Source of the DNA: Halalkalicoccus sp. CGA53
GTDB lineage: Archaea > Halobacteriota > Halobacteria > Halobacteriales > Halalkalicoccaceae
NCBI RefSeq assembly: GCF_036429475.1
Contig: NZ_CP144125.1
Location: 434,001-498,000, forward strand
DNA: 64,000 nt
Direction: 5' to 3'
The position numbers and the translations under genes are program-made. Below are positions 1 through 8,306 of the stretch, piece after piece. Below the pieces are notes generated by a model. The model had not been told where the DNA came from and searched no databases. It worked only from the letters and a program-made list of their open reading frames with translations. Each line of letters opens with the position of its first letter. Position 1 is the first letter of the stretch.

Positions 1-951
1 GCCCTCGTACGGTTCGGACATCGCGGCGGTCCGACCGGTGAACGCGCCGTCCATGAAGTACTTGATCCCGACGAGGAAGAGCCGGTCGCTCCCGAAGCCG
101 GTCTCGAGGCCGACGTCCCGTACCCGTGAGAGCAGGTCCATCCCCTCCGCGCCGAGGTCCTCGCCCACGTCGCCCTGGAGCATCAGTCCCAACCGTACCG
201 GCAGTCGTCCCTCGCGAGCGAGCTCCTGATAGATCCGGAGGTCCTCGGGTCGGGTGAGCGCGTCGTGGGCCGTCGTGACCCCCCACGCGAGTAGCTGCTC
301 GAACGCCCGTTCGATCCGATCGCGTCGCTCCTCGCGGGTCTCCTCGGGAATCACATCGTGCAACGGTATCTCCGCCGCCTCACTGACGAGTCCCGATGGC
401 CGCCCGTCGTCGTCCCGCTCGATCACCGCGGGCGGCTCGGGATCGGGCGTCGTCCGGTCGATCCCCGCGAGTGCTAGAGCGACCGAGTTGTAGACGCTCC
501 CGGTGTGCCCGCCGACGCTGGTGACCTGGACCGGGTTCTCGGGGGCGGCCTCGTCGAGGTCCCAGCGGTCGATATGCCGATCCTCGGCCTCCCAGACGAG
601 TCCCAGGTTGTAGCCGGAGCAGACGATCCACTCGCCGTCGGGCGTCGCCTCCGCACGCTCGTGGATCCGCGCCGTCACGTCCTCGATCGATCGGTTCGGT
701 GGCGATCGACAGTTCACGTGCTCCATCCTGGCGCCCGCGAGCGGGACGTGGACGTGCGTGTCGACGAACCCCGGGAGCGCGGCACGTCCGTCGAGGTCGA
801 CCACCTCGGTGTCGGGTCCGATCACCTCGCTCACCTCGTCGGTCGAGCCGACCGTCCGGACGCGATCGCCGACGATCGCCAGCGCCTCGGCGTCGGGTCG
901 CTCCGAGAGGGTCACGACGGTACCGTCGAGCAAAACCAGGTCGGCGTGCAT
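1..951 (-). CDS. Amidohydrolase, YtcJ-like (Amidohydro_3), partial
   Basis: This metal-dependent hydrolase runs off the left edge, so only the first 317 residues are present of an expected 500 or more. The N-terminal beta-sandwich start (ADLVLLDGTVVTL) leads into the metal-binding HVH at residues 66-68 (PGFVDTHVHV). GGHT follows at 147-150, and near the edge comes KYFMDGAFTGRTAAM, the usual KxxxDGxxxxRTA region of YtcJ-type proteins. Members hydrolyse amide or related C-N bonds of small molecules, but the substrate cannot be read from sequence. The start is the ATG at 951, because the next gene begins divergently at 1092 and the 140-bp gap can hold both promoters. Confidence 0.85.
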   Translation of the reverse strand, partial: MHADLVLLDGTVVTLSERPDAEALAIVGDRVRTVGSTDEVSEVIGPDTEVVDLDGRAALPGFVDTHVHVPLAGARMEHVNCRSPPNRSIEDVTARIHERAEATPDGEWIVCSGYNLGLVWEAEDRHIDRWDLDEAAPENPVQVTSVGGHTGSVYNSVALALAGIDRTTPDPEPPAVIERDDDGRPSGLVSEAAEIPLHDVIPEETREERRDRIERAFEQLLAWGVTTAHDALTRPEDLRIYQELAREGRLPVRLGLMLQGDVGEDLGAEGMDLLSRVRDVGLETGFGSDRLFLVGIKYFMDGAFTGRTAAMSEPYEG

Positions 952-1091
952 GGTGGTAGCACGCGAGCGCCCGAGTAAAGCGGTTCGGGAGCGGGCAAGC
1001 CGCGAGCCGGTCCATCGGGACAGGAGCAGCGGAGGATCACTCGGCTGCCGCGTCGGACACCTTTATGCTCCGCTACCGGATCGGTCGGTCC

Positions 1092-2255
1092 ATGCCGATC
1101 GAGAGTACGATCCGAGAGCTACTCTCCGACCTCGTCCGTGTCGAGACGGAGAACCCGCCCGGCAACGAGGCCGCCTGCTCGGAGCGGATCGTCGAGTGGT
1201 TCGGGGAACGCGAGATCGACGCGAAGCTCGTTCCCGACCCGTACGAGGAGCGTCCACAGGCCGTCGCGACCGTCGGCGAGGGAGAACCGACGCTCGTCCT
1301 GAACGGCCACGTCGACGTCGTCCCCGCCGGCGATCGATCGCAGTGGAGCCACGACCCCTACGGGGCGGAGATCGACGGCGACAGGCTCTACGGTCGCGGC
1401 GCGGTGGACATGAAGGCGGGCGTCGCCGCCGGCATGGTCGCGACCGCCCGGCTCGCAGAGGAGATCCGGTCCGGAGCACTGGGGGGATCGATCGTCTTCC
1501 AAGCGGCGATCGGCGAGGAGACCGCCGAGCCGGGGACAAAGCGGCTGCTCGAACTGGGTTACGGAGGTGAGTACGGCGTCGTCCTCGAACCGACGGGGCT
1601 ACGGACGGCGACGAGCGAGAAGGGGCTGGCGTGGTACGAGATCACCGTCGAGGGCGACCCCTCCCACGCTAGCCGTCCGGATCGGGGATCGAACGCGATC
1701 CGGAACGCACAGCCCGTGCTCGACGCGCTCGATCGCTACGACCGCCGGGTTCGCGAGCGCGAGGACGACCTCGTCGGTCGGGCGTACGCGACCGTCACCG
1801 AGTTCGATGCGGGGACGAAGGAGAACGTGGTGCCCGAGCGCGCGAGTATCACCCTCGACCGACGCTTTCTCCCCACCGAGTCGGCGGAGACGGTCGACCG
1901 CGAGATCGACGACCTGCTCTCGGGGCTCGAACGCGCCTACGGGATCGAGACGGACTGGCGGCGCACCCGGACCTACGAGTCGGCGGAGATCCCCGTCGAC
2001 AGCCCGCTCGCCGAAACCGTTCGGGAACGCTCCCGGGAGGTCGCGGGCGTCGACGACGAGCCGTGGGGGATCCAGGCCTCCACCGACGTCCGAAACTTCG
2101 TCAACGACGCGGGGATCGAGGCGGTCACCTGGGGCCCGGGCGACATCGACGAGGCGCACACCTACGACGAGTCGGTCGACCTCACGGAGGTCGAGACGGC
2201 TGTCGAGGTGCTCGAGGCGGTCGGGCGCGACCTGCTCGGCGAACGGGGCGAGTGA
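1092..2255 (+). CDS. M20-family peptidase/deacylase (ArgE/DapE type)
   Basis: A 387-residue di-zinc amidohydrolase of the M20 family, cytoplasmic by lack of a signal. Metal and catalytic residues are all visible: H73 and D75 in NGHVDVVP, bridging D106 in GRGAVDMKAG, the E142-E143 pair in GEETAEPGTK, E166 in LEPTGL, and H356 near the C-terminus (DEAHTYDES). A dimerisation lid occupies roughly residues 180-290. The family includes acetylornithine deacetylase, succinyl-diaminopimelate desuccinylase and dipeptidases; neighbours do not decide between them. An upstream in-frame ATG at 1065 would add nine residues, but the start at MPIES (1092) fits the family N-terminus. Confidence 0.88.
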   Translation: MPIESTIRELLSDLVRVETENPPGNEAACSERIVEWFGEREIDAKLVPDPYEERPQAVATVGEGEPTLVLNGHVDVVPAGDRSQWSHDPYGAEIDGDRLYGRGAVDMKAGVAAGMVATARLAEEIRSGALGGSIVFQAAIGEETAEPGTKRLLELGYGGEYGVVLEPTGLRTATSEKGLAWYEITVEGDPSHASRPDRGSNAIRNAQPVLDALDRYDRRVREREDDLVGRAYATVTEFDAGTKENVVPERASITLDRRFLPTESAETVDREIDDLLSGLERAYGIETDWRRTRTYESAEIPVDSPLAETVRERSREVAGVDDEPWGIQASTDVRNFVNDAGIEAVTWGPGDIDEAHTYDESVDLTEVETAVEVLEAVGRDLLGERGE

Positions 2256-2323
2256 GCGCACGGGTCGACCGGCGCGATCGCACGAGGGTCGGGAGGGTGG
2301 TCGAACCGACCGACTACGCCCGT

Positions 2324-2402
2324 CTCCCCGAACTCCTCTCGCACCGTCTCTCGCTTCGGCGGGGTGTGCATCCGACAGGAGCCGGTTCGAGTTCTTCTCG
2401 TC
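2324..2402 (-). pseudogene. Remnant of an msrA 3' end
   Basis: On the minus strand a fragment reads CRMHTPPKRETVREEFGE in one frame, with DEKNSNR just upstream in another frame. The intact MsrA encoded at 4943-5485 ends FFEKNPNQAYC followed by CRMHIPPKLEKVREKFAE. The nucleotide match to the end of msrA is about 80 percent by eye with single-base gaps, so this is a frameshifted relic of the last quarter of an msrA-like gene in the same orientation as the intact copy 2.5 kb away. Nothing convincing from the rest of MsrA is seen upstream of it. Confidence 0.7.
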
Positions 2403-2866
2403 TCTCCCCCGTGTGGTCGCTGGAACGCCGCCTGACGAGATAGACGCACGTCGCGACGCGTCGAACTGGGAGCGTCGAGAAGACGGGCACACCTCCGTGG
2501 GGGACAGGGACGAGCGAGTCCGTCTTCGATCCGTCACGGTTCGCGGGATCGACCACGCCGACGTTGCCGTTGTCCGGCAGCGGGAGTCCGACATCCTACC
2601 GAGATGGAACGAAAGCGGGTGTCGAGGCGCTCCCGAGTAGCCGGATCGGTAGTTCGACTCGGAGTACGTGAGTTCTCCCATCGGCGTACTGATTCCGGTC
2701 TCGTGTCTCACAGAGGCTCTCCCGGGATCTGTGGTAACGGTCGGAGAGCGGCAGACGAATAGAGCGTGCACGCTCGGTGAGAACGACGTTCGATACGCCC
2801 GTATCCCGGCGTACCGTCGCAACGTTTAGTTCGGTCGGGAGCGAACTGGTCGTCGCGGAGTTTACC
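2403..2866. other. Intergenic stretch without a recognisable gene
   Basis: This stretch lies between the msrA relic and the gene at 2867. Open frames cross it on both strands but none has a start, family resemblance or coding character I can defend. It may contain the promoter of the following gene. Confidence 0.4.
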
Positions 2867-3463
2867 ATGAACGATGAATATACTCGGACGTTAGTCCCTC
2901 GTACCATCGAGGGGACGGAGGCACTCGTGAGTACGGACCCCGGCGAGATTTTTCTCGACATGCCCGCCACGAGCCCACGTTACATACGCGTTCGGGAGGG
3001 TGAGATCGTACAGGAAGGCGACGTACGGTCGCGAGACGAACGCGAGTTAGAGTCGGCCTCCCTTCGGAAGTGGAAGATCGAGGAGATCGGGTCGAAGACG
3101 GTCGTCGGAAGCAACACCGAAACGGGAGCGCGTCGCGAGTGGGATCGTGAATCACTCGAACAGCGGCTCGGGATCGGATCGTTCAGTACGGATCTCACCA
3201 ACTTCGAGCGCGTCAGCGTCACCGAGGCCGGAACCGAGGAAAACGACGATCGTCCTCCAGTGGTGACCGTGATCGTCTACGGGAACAACGGAAAGAAGTT
3301 CATCCAACGGTATCGACTCCTCGAGGACGGGGACGATACCGACGAACGCCGCCTCGATCTGTACGAACCCGATAGAAAGACGGAAGCGTTCGACGACGAG
3401 CTTCGAGAGCGATTCGTCCGGTCCGTCGAACTCGCATTGCGCGGCGAAGGCTATGCCGTCTAA
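2867..3463 (+). CDS. Conserved-looking hypothetical protein
   Basis: A 198-residue soluble acidic protein with no signal peptide, membrane segment or metal motif that I recognise. It alternates predicted strand segments such as TRTLVPRTIEGTE and VVTVIVYGNNGKKFIQRYRLL with charged turns, and ends in a helix (DDELRERFVRSVELALRGEGYAV). An in-frame ATG at 2777 exists, but the ATG at 2867 is preferred because the extra N-terminal residues are arginine-rich and unlike the body. It lies in the block bounded by the two copies of the msrA 3' end. Function unknown. Confidence 0.6.
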   Translation: MNDEYTRTLVPRTIEGTEALVSTDPGEIFLDMPATSPRYIRVREGEIVQEGDVRSRDERELESASLRKWKIEEIGSKTVVGSNTETGARREWDRESLEQRLGIGSFSTDLTNFERVSVTEAGTEENDDRPPVVTVIVYGNNGKKFIQRYRLLEDGDDTDERRLDLYEPDRKTEAFDDELRERFVRSVELALRGEGYAV

Positions 3464-3834
3464 TCCGGTCACGTGCGAGACACGACGCGCTCTATCGGAT
3501 TGCAGTGAGAACACCCGACGGACCGGGGGACGTCGCTCGAAACGAGGTATCCGGGAAACGAAGGTCGTCAGTAGGTTCGCGTACGTGTGGGCTCACGTTG
3601 TACCGGACCCGGGGTACCGTCTGAACCCCCACGTCCGACGCTGGTGTCCTCCCGACTGACGGAAGCGACCCCGCAGCCGAGAGAGCGATCGTTCCCGACG
3701 AGCACGACGGGATCGCGTGCCGAGTGCGGTCTCGAAGTGTCGCGAGAGGCCGCCTCCGGAGTACGGGCAGTCGAATCGGACGGTACGGAGAGCCTACCCC
3801 GGTCTATTTACAGGATCCGCCCGTTCTCGGTCGT
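3464..3834. other. Intergenic stretch, promoter of the next gene at its end
   Basis: About 370 bp in which I see no gene. A TATA-like TATTTA at 3805-3810 lies 25-30 bp before the ATG at 3835, the spacing expected for a leaderless haloarchaeal transcript. Confidence 0.4.
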
Positions 3835-4065
3835 ATGGTCAGGGCGTACGTTACGGTCACGACGGTGACGGAGACGTCTCCAGATATCGTCGTCGAACTC
3901 CGGGAGCTTGAGGGGGTGAAGAAAGCCGATATCGTCGCGGGGAGGTTCGATATCATCGTCGAAGTCGAGGCCGATTCCCACCAGGATCTGCTCGTGCTCA
4001 TCACCGAGAAGATTCAAGCGGTCCCGGGGGTCGGGCGAACGAATACCTGCATCGTCCTCGAATAG
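3835..4065 (+). CDS. Stand-alone Lrp/AsnC ligand-binding (RAM) domain protein
   Basis: A 76-residue protein that consists only of the regulator-of-amino-acid-metabolism domain of Lrp/AsnC regulators: an opening beta strand (VRAYVTVTT), a helix (SPDIVVELREL), then GVKKADIVAGRFDIIVEVEAD, a second helix (HQDLLVLITEKIQ), and the closing VPGVGRTNTCIVLE. There is no DNA-binding HTH. Such stand-alone domains are common in haloarchaea and may form hetero-oligomers with full Lrp proteins or sense amino acids. The ATG at 3835 is chosen because it starts exactly at the domain and has a TATA-like element 25-30 bp upstream. Confidence 0.85.
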   Translation: MVRAYVTVTTVTETSPDIVVELRELEGVKKADIVAGRFDIIVEVEADSHQDLLVLITEKIQAVPGVGRTNTCIVLE

Positions 4066-4075
4066 ACGTCCGGAG

Positions 4076-4117
<42 letters not shown>

Positions 4118-4345
4118 AGTCTCTCCTCGCACGTCTATCGACGACCGGTCCGGTGAGGGGAACGGACGTAACCGGTGTGCCGGATGTACCCTCACCACCC
4201 GTCAACGGAACGAAACCCTCTCCTGTCTCCGCCAGAGACTGCGCGTCTACCGGAGTCTCCCCGAAGACGGTGCATCCACGCGGCTGCGCTCGCGAGCGGC
4301 GAACCGGCCGGGAAGTGTTTTGTCACTTGCTACCCTCTCTCGTGT

Positions 4346-4786
4346 ATGTTCGAGCAGATCCTGATCCCGACGGACGGAAGCGATGCGGCACGAGACGCCG
4401 TGAAGACCGGAATCGACGTGGCGGCCGAACACGAGGGGACCGTTCACCTGCTCTCGGTGGTCAAACCGGTACGCTCCGGCGACGAGGGTGTGTCCACCGA
4501 CGAGCTACAGGAGGTGATGCAGGGGGCGAGAGAACGCCAGGTCGCGGAGCTGGCCGAACTGGCCGAAGCGAACGGAGTCGTGGCGATCACGGACGTTCGA
4601 GAGGGAGTTCCGTTTCGGGAGATCATCGACTACGCCGAGACGAACGATATCGACCTCATCGTGATGGGGACCCACGGTCGAACCGGGCTCGGTCGGTATC
4701 TCCTCGGGAGCGTCACGGAAAAGGTGGTCCGACTCTCGGAGATCCCGGTTCTCACGATCCACACGCGTCCGACGGAAGTGGAGTGA
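4346..4786 (+). CDS. Universal stress protein (UspA family)
   Basis: A 146-residue single Usp domain. It opens with MFEQILIPTDGSDAARDAV, the first strand and nucleotide-contacting Asp, and closes with VMGTHGRTGLGRYLLGSVTEKVV and IPVLTI. The GxxGxxxxxxxxxGS pattern marks it as the ATP-binding subtype. Usp proteins are cytoplasmic stress regulators that dimerise, and the target here is unknown. The reading frame extends 57 codons upstream, but those residues are unlike the family, so the ATG at 4346 is used. It is the last gene of the block between the msrA relic and the intact msrA. Confidence 0.88.
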   Translation: MFEQILIPTDGSDAARDAVKTGIDVAAEHEGTVHLLSVVKPVRSGDEGVSTDELQEVMQGARERQVAELAELAEANGVVAITDVREGVPFREIIDYAETNDIDLIVMGTHGRTGLGRYLLGSVTEKVVRLSEIPVLTIHTRPTEVE

Positions 4787-4942
4787 GGGGAGGCGCCGCG
4801 TTCACCGGTCGGTGTCGTACACCATCCGTCTGCAACGGAGTCTTCGGGAACTATACGGACCCGATAGACGTATCGGCGATCATCGAGCTTGGAGGCGTCA
4901 ACTCTACATCGAGTAGAGAATGGGCTTCGTACGGTAGATACC

Positions 4943-5485
4943 CTATACTCGCTCGACCTTCTCCGCGAACTTCTCTCGCACTTTCTCCAGTTTCGGCGGG
5001 ATGTGCATCCGACAGTACGCCTGGTTCGGGTTCTTCTCGAAGAAGTCCTGGTGGTAGGCCTCGGCCTCGTAGAACGTCTCGAGCGGCTCGATCTCGGTGA
5101 CGATCGGATCGTCGTATGCGCCATCCGCTTCGAGGACCTCGACGAACGTCTCGGCCGCCTCGCGCTGGTCCTCCGTGTGCGTGAAGATCGCCGAGCGATA
5201 CTGCGAGCCGACGTCCGGGCCCTGCCGGTTCAGCTGCGTCGGGTCGTGGACGGTGAAGAAGACTTCCAGCAGTTCGTCGTACCCGATCACCCCGGGGTCG
5301 TAGGCGATCTGAACGACCTCGGCGTGGCCGGTCTCGCCCCGACAGACCGCCTCGTAGGTCGGCTCCTCGACGTGACCACCGGCGTAGCCGGAAGTGACCG
5401 ACTCGACGCCGTGCAGTTCCTCGAAGGGCGCCTCGATACACCAGAAACAGCCGCCACCGAACGTCGCCAGTTCCGTCTCGGTCAT
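4943..5485 (-). CDS. msrA: Peptide methionine-S-sulfoxide reductase MsrA
   Basis: A 180-residue cytoplasmic enzyme that reduces S-methionine sulfoxide in proteins and free methionine, using thioredoxin-type reductants. The signature GGGCFWC gives catalytic C13; C16 and C158 (YCRMHIPPK) are candidates for recycling the sulfenic acid. GYAGGHVEEPTYEAVCRGETGHAE, HDPTQLNRQGPDVGSQYRS and HQDFFEKNPNQAYC match the family along its length. It stands alone, with the next minus-strand gene starting upstream beyond a 59-bp gap. A degenerate copy of its 3' quarter lies at 2324-2402. Confidence 0.96.
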   Translation of the reverse strand: MTETELATFGGGCFWCIEAPFEELHGVESVTSGYAGGHVEEPTYEAVCRGETGHAEVVQIAYDPGVIGYDELLEVFFTVHDPTQLNRQGPDVGSQYRSAIFTHTEDQREAAETFVEVLEADGAYDDPIVTEIEPLETFYEAEAYHQDFFEKNPNQAYCRMHIPPKLEKVREKFAEKVERV

Positions 5486-5544
5486 AGGGGGAAAGAGGGG
5501 TTCGAGCGGCTAAGGCGCTCCGGTCAGCGCCCGACCTGCGTCCG

Positions 5545-6291
5545 TCAGTATCGGCGCCCGACCGTCGCCTGCCGCGATTCGTGGAGGCCGGCGCAGATCG
5601 CCGCCTGTCCGCCGATGTTCGTCCGTGCGAGGCGCGTCCGCCGGTAGACCGTCTCGAACTCCTCTACCCGAATCGGCTCCCCCGCGTGGTCGCGGAAGAT
5701 AGGTTCCCCACGCTCGAGCAGGCCGACGCGCTCGGCACGGTCGAGATATAGCTCGATCGGTTCTCGCTCCGTACAGACGACGACTGCGCCGTCGACCGGG
5801 ACGAGCGCGCGGTCGCCGTCGAACTCGACGTCATCGGAGGTGAGTGAGACGAGATCGGCGTCGTCCATCCCGGACTCGCGAAGCGCGCGCACCGCGTCGT
5901 ACTGGCGGGCGAGTCTGGCCTTCTCGAGCAACTCTCGCCGAAGCTCGTCGAGACCTCCCTCTGCCTCCGCGAAGGCCTCCACGAACTCGAGGTCGTCGTT
6001 GACCCCGTCGGTGATCTCCCCGGCGTGCATGTGGTCGAGGAGTTCGACCCGGGCCGAGTGGACCCCGGGGACCGACAGGGCTTCGCGTCTCGCGTCGGCG
6101 GCCATCATCCAGGCGAACGCGGGCGAGCACCACGCGGTCGGGAGACGGAGCGAGAGGTGGGCGTGGTCCCCCTCGACCCGGCACTCGATCACGTAATCGA
6201 GGTCGACGATCGAGCGGTCGAGTTCCGGGTCGGTCACCCGTCGAACGGCATCCCTCACCGCGTCGGTACTGGCGTTTACACTCCCCGCCAT
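5545..6291 (-). CDS. MIP18/PaaD-type (DUF59) iron-sulfur assembly-like protein
   Basis: A 248-residue protein with an N-terminal MIP18 domain (about residues 8-100: VRRVTDPELDRSIVDLDYV, then LRLPTAWCSPAFAWMMAADAR, then VPGVHSARVELLD). A charged C-terminal half of about 140 residues includes a metal-binding-like Cys-His tail region (ICAGLHES). The family helps assemble Fe-S or other metal centres. It follows the amidohydrolase gene with a 1-bp gap, so the two are probably cotranscribed and translationally coupled. Pairing of an amidohydrolase-2 protein with a DUF59 protein is also known from bacterial monooxygenase clusters, where the pair supports enzyme maturation; a similar job here is inference. 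Confidence 0.72.
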   Translation of the reverse strand: MAGSVNASTDAVRDAVRRVTDPELDRSIVDLDYVIECRVEGDHAHLSLRLPTAWCSPAFAWMMAADARREALSVPGVHSARVELLDHMHAGEITDGVNDDLEFVEAFAEAEGGLDELRRELLEKARLARQYDAVRALRESGMDDADLVSLTSDDVEFDGDRALVPVDGAVVVCTEREPIELYLDRAERVGLLERGEPIFRDHAGEPIRVEEFETVYRRTRLARTNIGGQAAICAGLHESRQATVGRRY

Positions 6292-6292
6292 C

Positions 6293-7342
6293 TCAGTCGG
6301 CTGCCGCCTCGTACTGGTCGCCGAGGTCGAACTCGCGGCTGATCTCGTCGTCGGCGAGCGTCCGCTTGTACTCGTCGATGTCGATGTCGTAGAGCCCGGC
6401 GGCGTTCTCGCCCATCACCTTCCGCTTGGTCGCTAAATCCCACTCGACGCCGTATTCGGCGCGCTCGGCGTCGGTGAACTCGAAGTCCATCACCTCGGGG
6501 ACGAGCCAGTCGGGCTCCCAGATCGCGTAGTCGGAACCGAACAGCAGTCGATCCTCGCCCAGCCAGAACAGCAGCTCGCCGAGGATCTCCGCGAACTTCC
6601 GGGGCCGGGTGCGTGCGAACGGTGCGGCGACCGCGAGGCCGCCGTAGACGTTCGGCTCCTGGGCCGCTATAAAGCAGAAGTCGTCGAGTCGAGGGAGTCC
6701 GACGTGCTCGACGACGAAGTTCAGGTCCGGGAACGAGGAGGCCGCGTCGTCGACGTCGGCGACGTCGAAAGCGTCCTTGTTCAGTGGCCGGATCGTCGGC
6801 CCCTTGTGCGGGTGGACGTTCTCGATGCCGAGCTCCTCGCACTTCTCGAGGAACTCGAACGTCTCGGGGTCGTCCAGACGCCAGCCCTTCGACTCACCGC
6901 GCCACTCCGCGGTGTAGAGCTTCACCCCGGGAATGTCGAAGCGCTCGTGCTGTTCTTCCAGATACTCGAGGCCCTCCTCACCGTCACGCGGGTCGAACGT
7001 CCCGTTCAGGACGAACCGGTCGGGATACTCCTCGGCGAGCACCGCGTTCTGTTCGGCCGTGTTGAACCCCTCCTCGTAGAAGTCCGTGAGGTAGGTCGAC
7101 TGGAAGATCGCCATATCGACCGGTCCGTCGACGAACAGGTCACGGACCATCCGTTCGGGGCTGTAGTTCCGGTACTCCTCGAGGCTCCACTGCCGATCGT
7201 CGGGCGTGAACAGCGTGTGGTAGTCGTGAAAACACCTGATGAACTCCTCGCCACCCTCGTGAATCACGTTCTCCTCGCTCGCGTCCCAGCAGTGGACGTG
7301 GCCGTCGATGACGAAGACATCCTCGCCGTCTTGCTCGTACAT
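6293..7342 (-). CDS. Amidohydrolase family 2 (TIM-barrel metal hydrolase)
   Basis: A 349-residue cytoplasmic protein of the amidohydrolase-2 group, which includes decarboxylases and hydrolases of cyclic acids. Visible features are IDGHVHCWD near the N-terminus (first metal pair), GVKLYTAEWRG in the middle, NVHPHKGPTIRP, VVEHVGLPRLDD, and LLFGSDYAIWEPDW carrying the catalytic Asp. The open frame continues hundreds of codons upstream with arginine-rich shadow sequence. The ATG at 7342 is chosen because it starts the conserved fold and leaves a 71-bp upstream gap. It lies between the YqcI/YcgG-type gene and the DUF59 gene on the same strand. The substrate is unknown. Confidence 0.85.
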   Translation of the reverse strand: MYEQDGEDVFVIDGHVHCWDASEENVIHEGGEEFIRCFHDYHTLFTPDDRQWSLEEYRNYSPERMVRDLFVDGPVDMAIFQSTYLTDFYEEGFNTAEQNAVLAEEYPDRFVLNGTFDPRDGEEGLEYLEEQHERFDIPGVKLYTAEWRGESKGWRLDDPETFEFLEKCEELGIENVHPHKGPTIRPLNKDAFDVADVDDAASSFPDLNFVVEHVGLPRLDDFCFIAAQEPNVYGGLAVAAPFARTRPRKFAEILGELLFWLGEDRLLFGSDYAIWEPDWLVPEVMDFEFTDAERAEYGVEWDLATKRKVMGENAAGLYDIDIDEYKRTLADDEISREFDLGDQYEAAAD

Positions 7343-7413
7343 GACAGACGATACCACGGACCACGAAGTAATGTATCTTTCAGTGTTTATAGTGAGAGGT
7401 CCGAGGAGGCAAA

Positions 7414-8193
7414 TCAGTCGTCGGCGGGTGCTGTGGCCCCGTGAGCCGGGGTGAACGGACAGGTCTCCGGTGCCTGCGAGTCGTCCTCGGCCAGCAGGTA
7501 CTGCGGCCACTCGTGGTCCTCGCCCCAGTTCCCGAGCGCGGGATGCGGGCCCGCGGAGTCGTACGCGTCGAGGCGCTCGTGGATCAGATCCCGCGCTCGT
7601 TTCCCGGCCTCGGTGTCGCCGGTGATCCCCTCGAAGATCGTCCGGGGCTGGAACGTGACCTCCAGCCCGAGCGCGCAGTAGCGGCTCTTTCGGCGCTCGT
7701 AGAACGGTGCACGGCCGGTCGGGAAGATCGGCTCGCCGGCGAAACAGAACTCCCAGTGCTCGTCGTCGGGGTCCATCGGGATCCCTTCCGGCCACGGGTC
7801 GGGGTCGTGGACGTGGAGGAACTGGAGTACGTGCCAGAGGGCGTCGTGCCACTCGGCCTCGCTCAGTTCCCGTTCCGCCGGCCGGAAGAACGCCGCGAAC
7901 GAGACACGGTCGCCGTGGTCCTCGTAGATCGAGAGGAACTCCGCGAGCGCGTCGCGGAGGCCCAGCAACGCCTCCCGGTCGGAGAGCGACGGGACGAACG
8001 TGTAGAGCGGTCGGCCCTCGCGCATCGACTCGACGCCGAAGAAACAGGGAAACGGCGCGCCGTTCCGGTCGCCGAGCATCGACTCGCGGAAGTTCTCGAA
8101 GTGTGCGATCGCCCAGCCGGGAAGCTCGCCCGTCTCCGTCCACCGGGTGACCGTCTCGTGGTCCAGTACCGCCCCGAGGTGCCGTTCGTTCAT
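7414..8193 (-). CDS. YqcI/YcgG (GntA-like) family protein
   Basis: A 259-residue protein matching the YqcI/YcgG family: an N-terminal segment FENFRESMLGDRNGAPFPCFFGVES, a middle WHDALWHVLQFLHVHDPDPW, and a C-terminal EFCFAGEPIFPTGRAPFYERRKSRY with the small-residue FxG pattern. Characterised members are heme-dependent N-hydroxylases acting on arginine or guanidino compounds, but many members are uncharacterised, so the activity here is a family-based suggestion. The conserved PCFF Cys and the HVH His are candidate ligands. The ATG at 8193 is used; an upstream in-frame ATG would add 23 unlike residues. It is first of a three-gene minus-strand run. Confidence 0.7.
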   Translation of the reverse strand: MNERHLGAVLDHETVTRWTETGELPGWAIAHFENFRESMLGDRNGAPFPCFFGVESMREGRPLYTFVPSLSDREALLGLRDALAEFLSIYEDHGDRVSFAAFFRPAERELSEAEWHDALWHVLQFLHVHDPDPWPEGIPMDPDDEHWEFCFAGEPIFPTGRAPFYERRKSRYCALGLEVTFQPRTIFEGITGDTEAGKRARDLIHERLDAYDSAGPHPALGNWGEDHEWPQYLLAEDDSQAPETCPFTPAHGATAPADD

Positions 8194-8306
8194 ACGCGGT
8201 GGGTAGGACGCGGGGAGCATCCGACTTTCGAGTGACCCGGCGTGTCGGGCGCTCCAGCCCACCCTATCCCGTCACCTTTAGATCCAGTCGGAGGAACCGA
8301 CGAGCC

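Noticed and set aside
6293-8143. A 616-codon frame joining the amidohydrolase to upstream sequence
   Set aside because: The upstream half is Arg/Pro-rich shadow of the YqcI/YcgG gene. The amidohydrolase domain starts at the ATG 7342.
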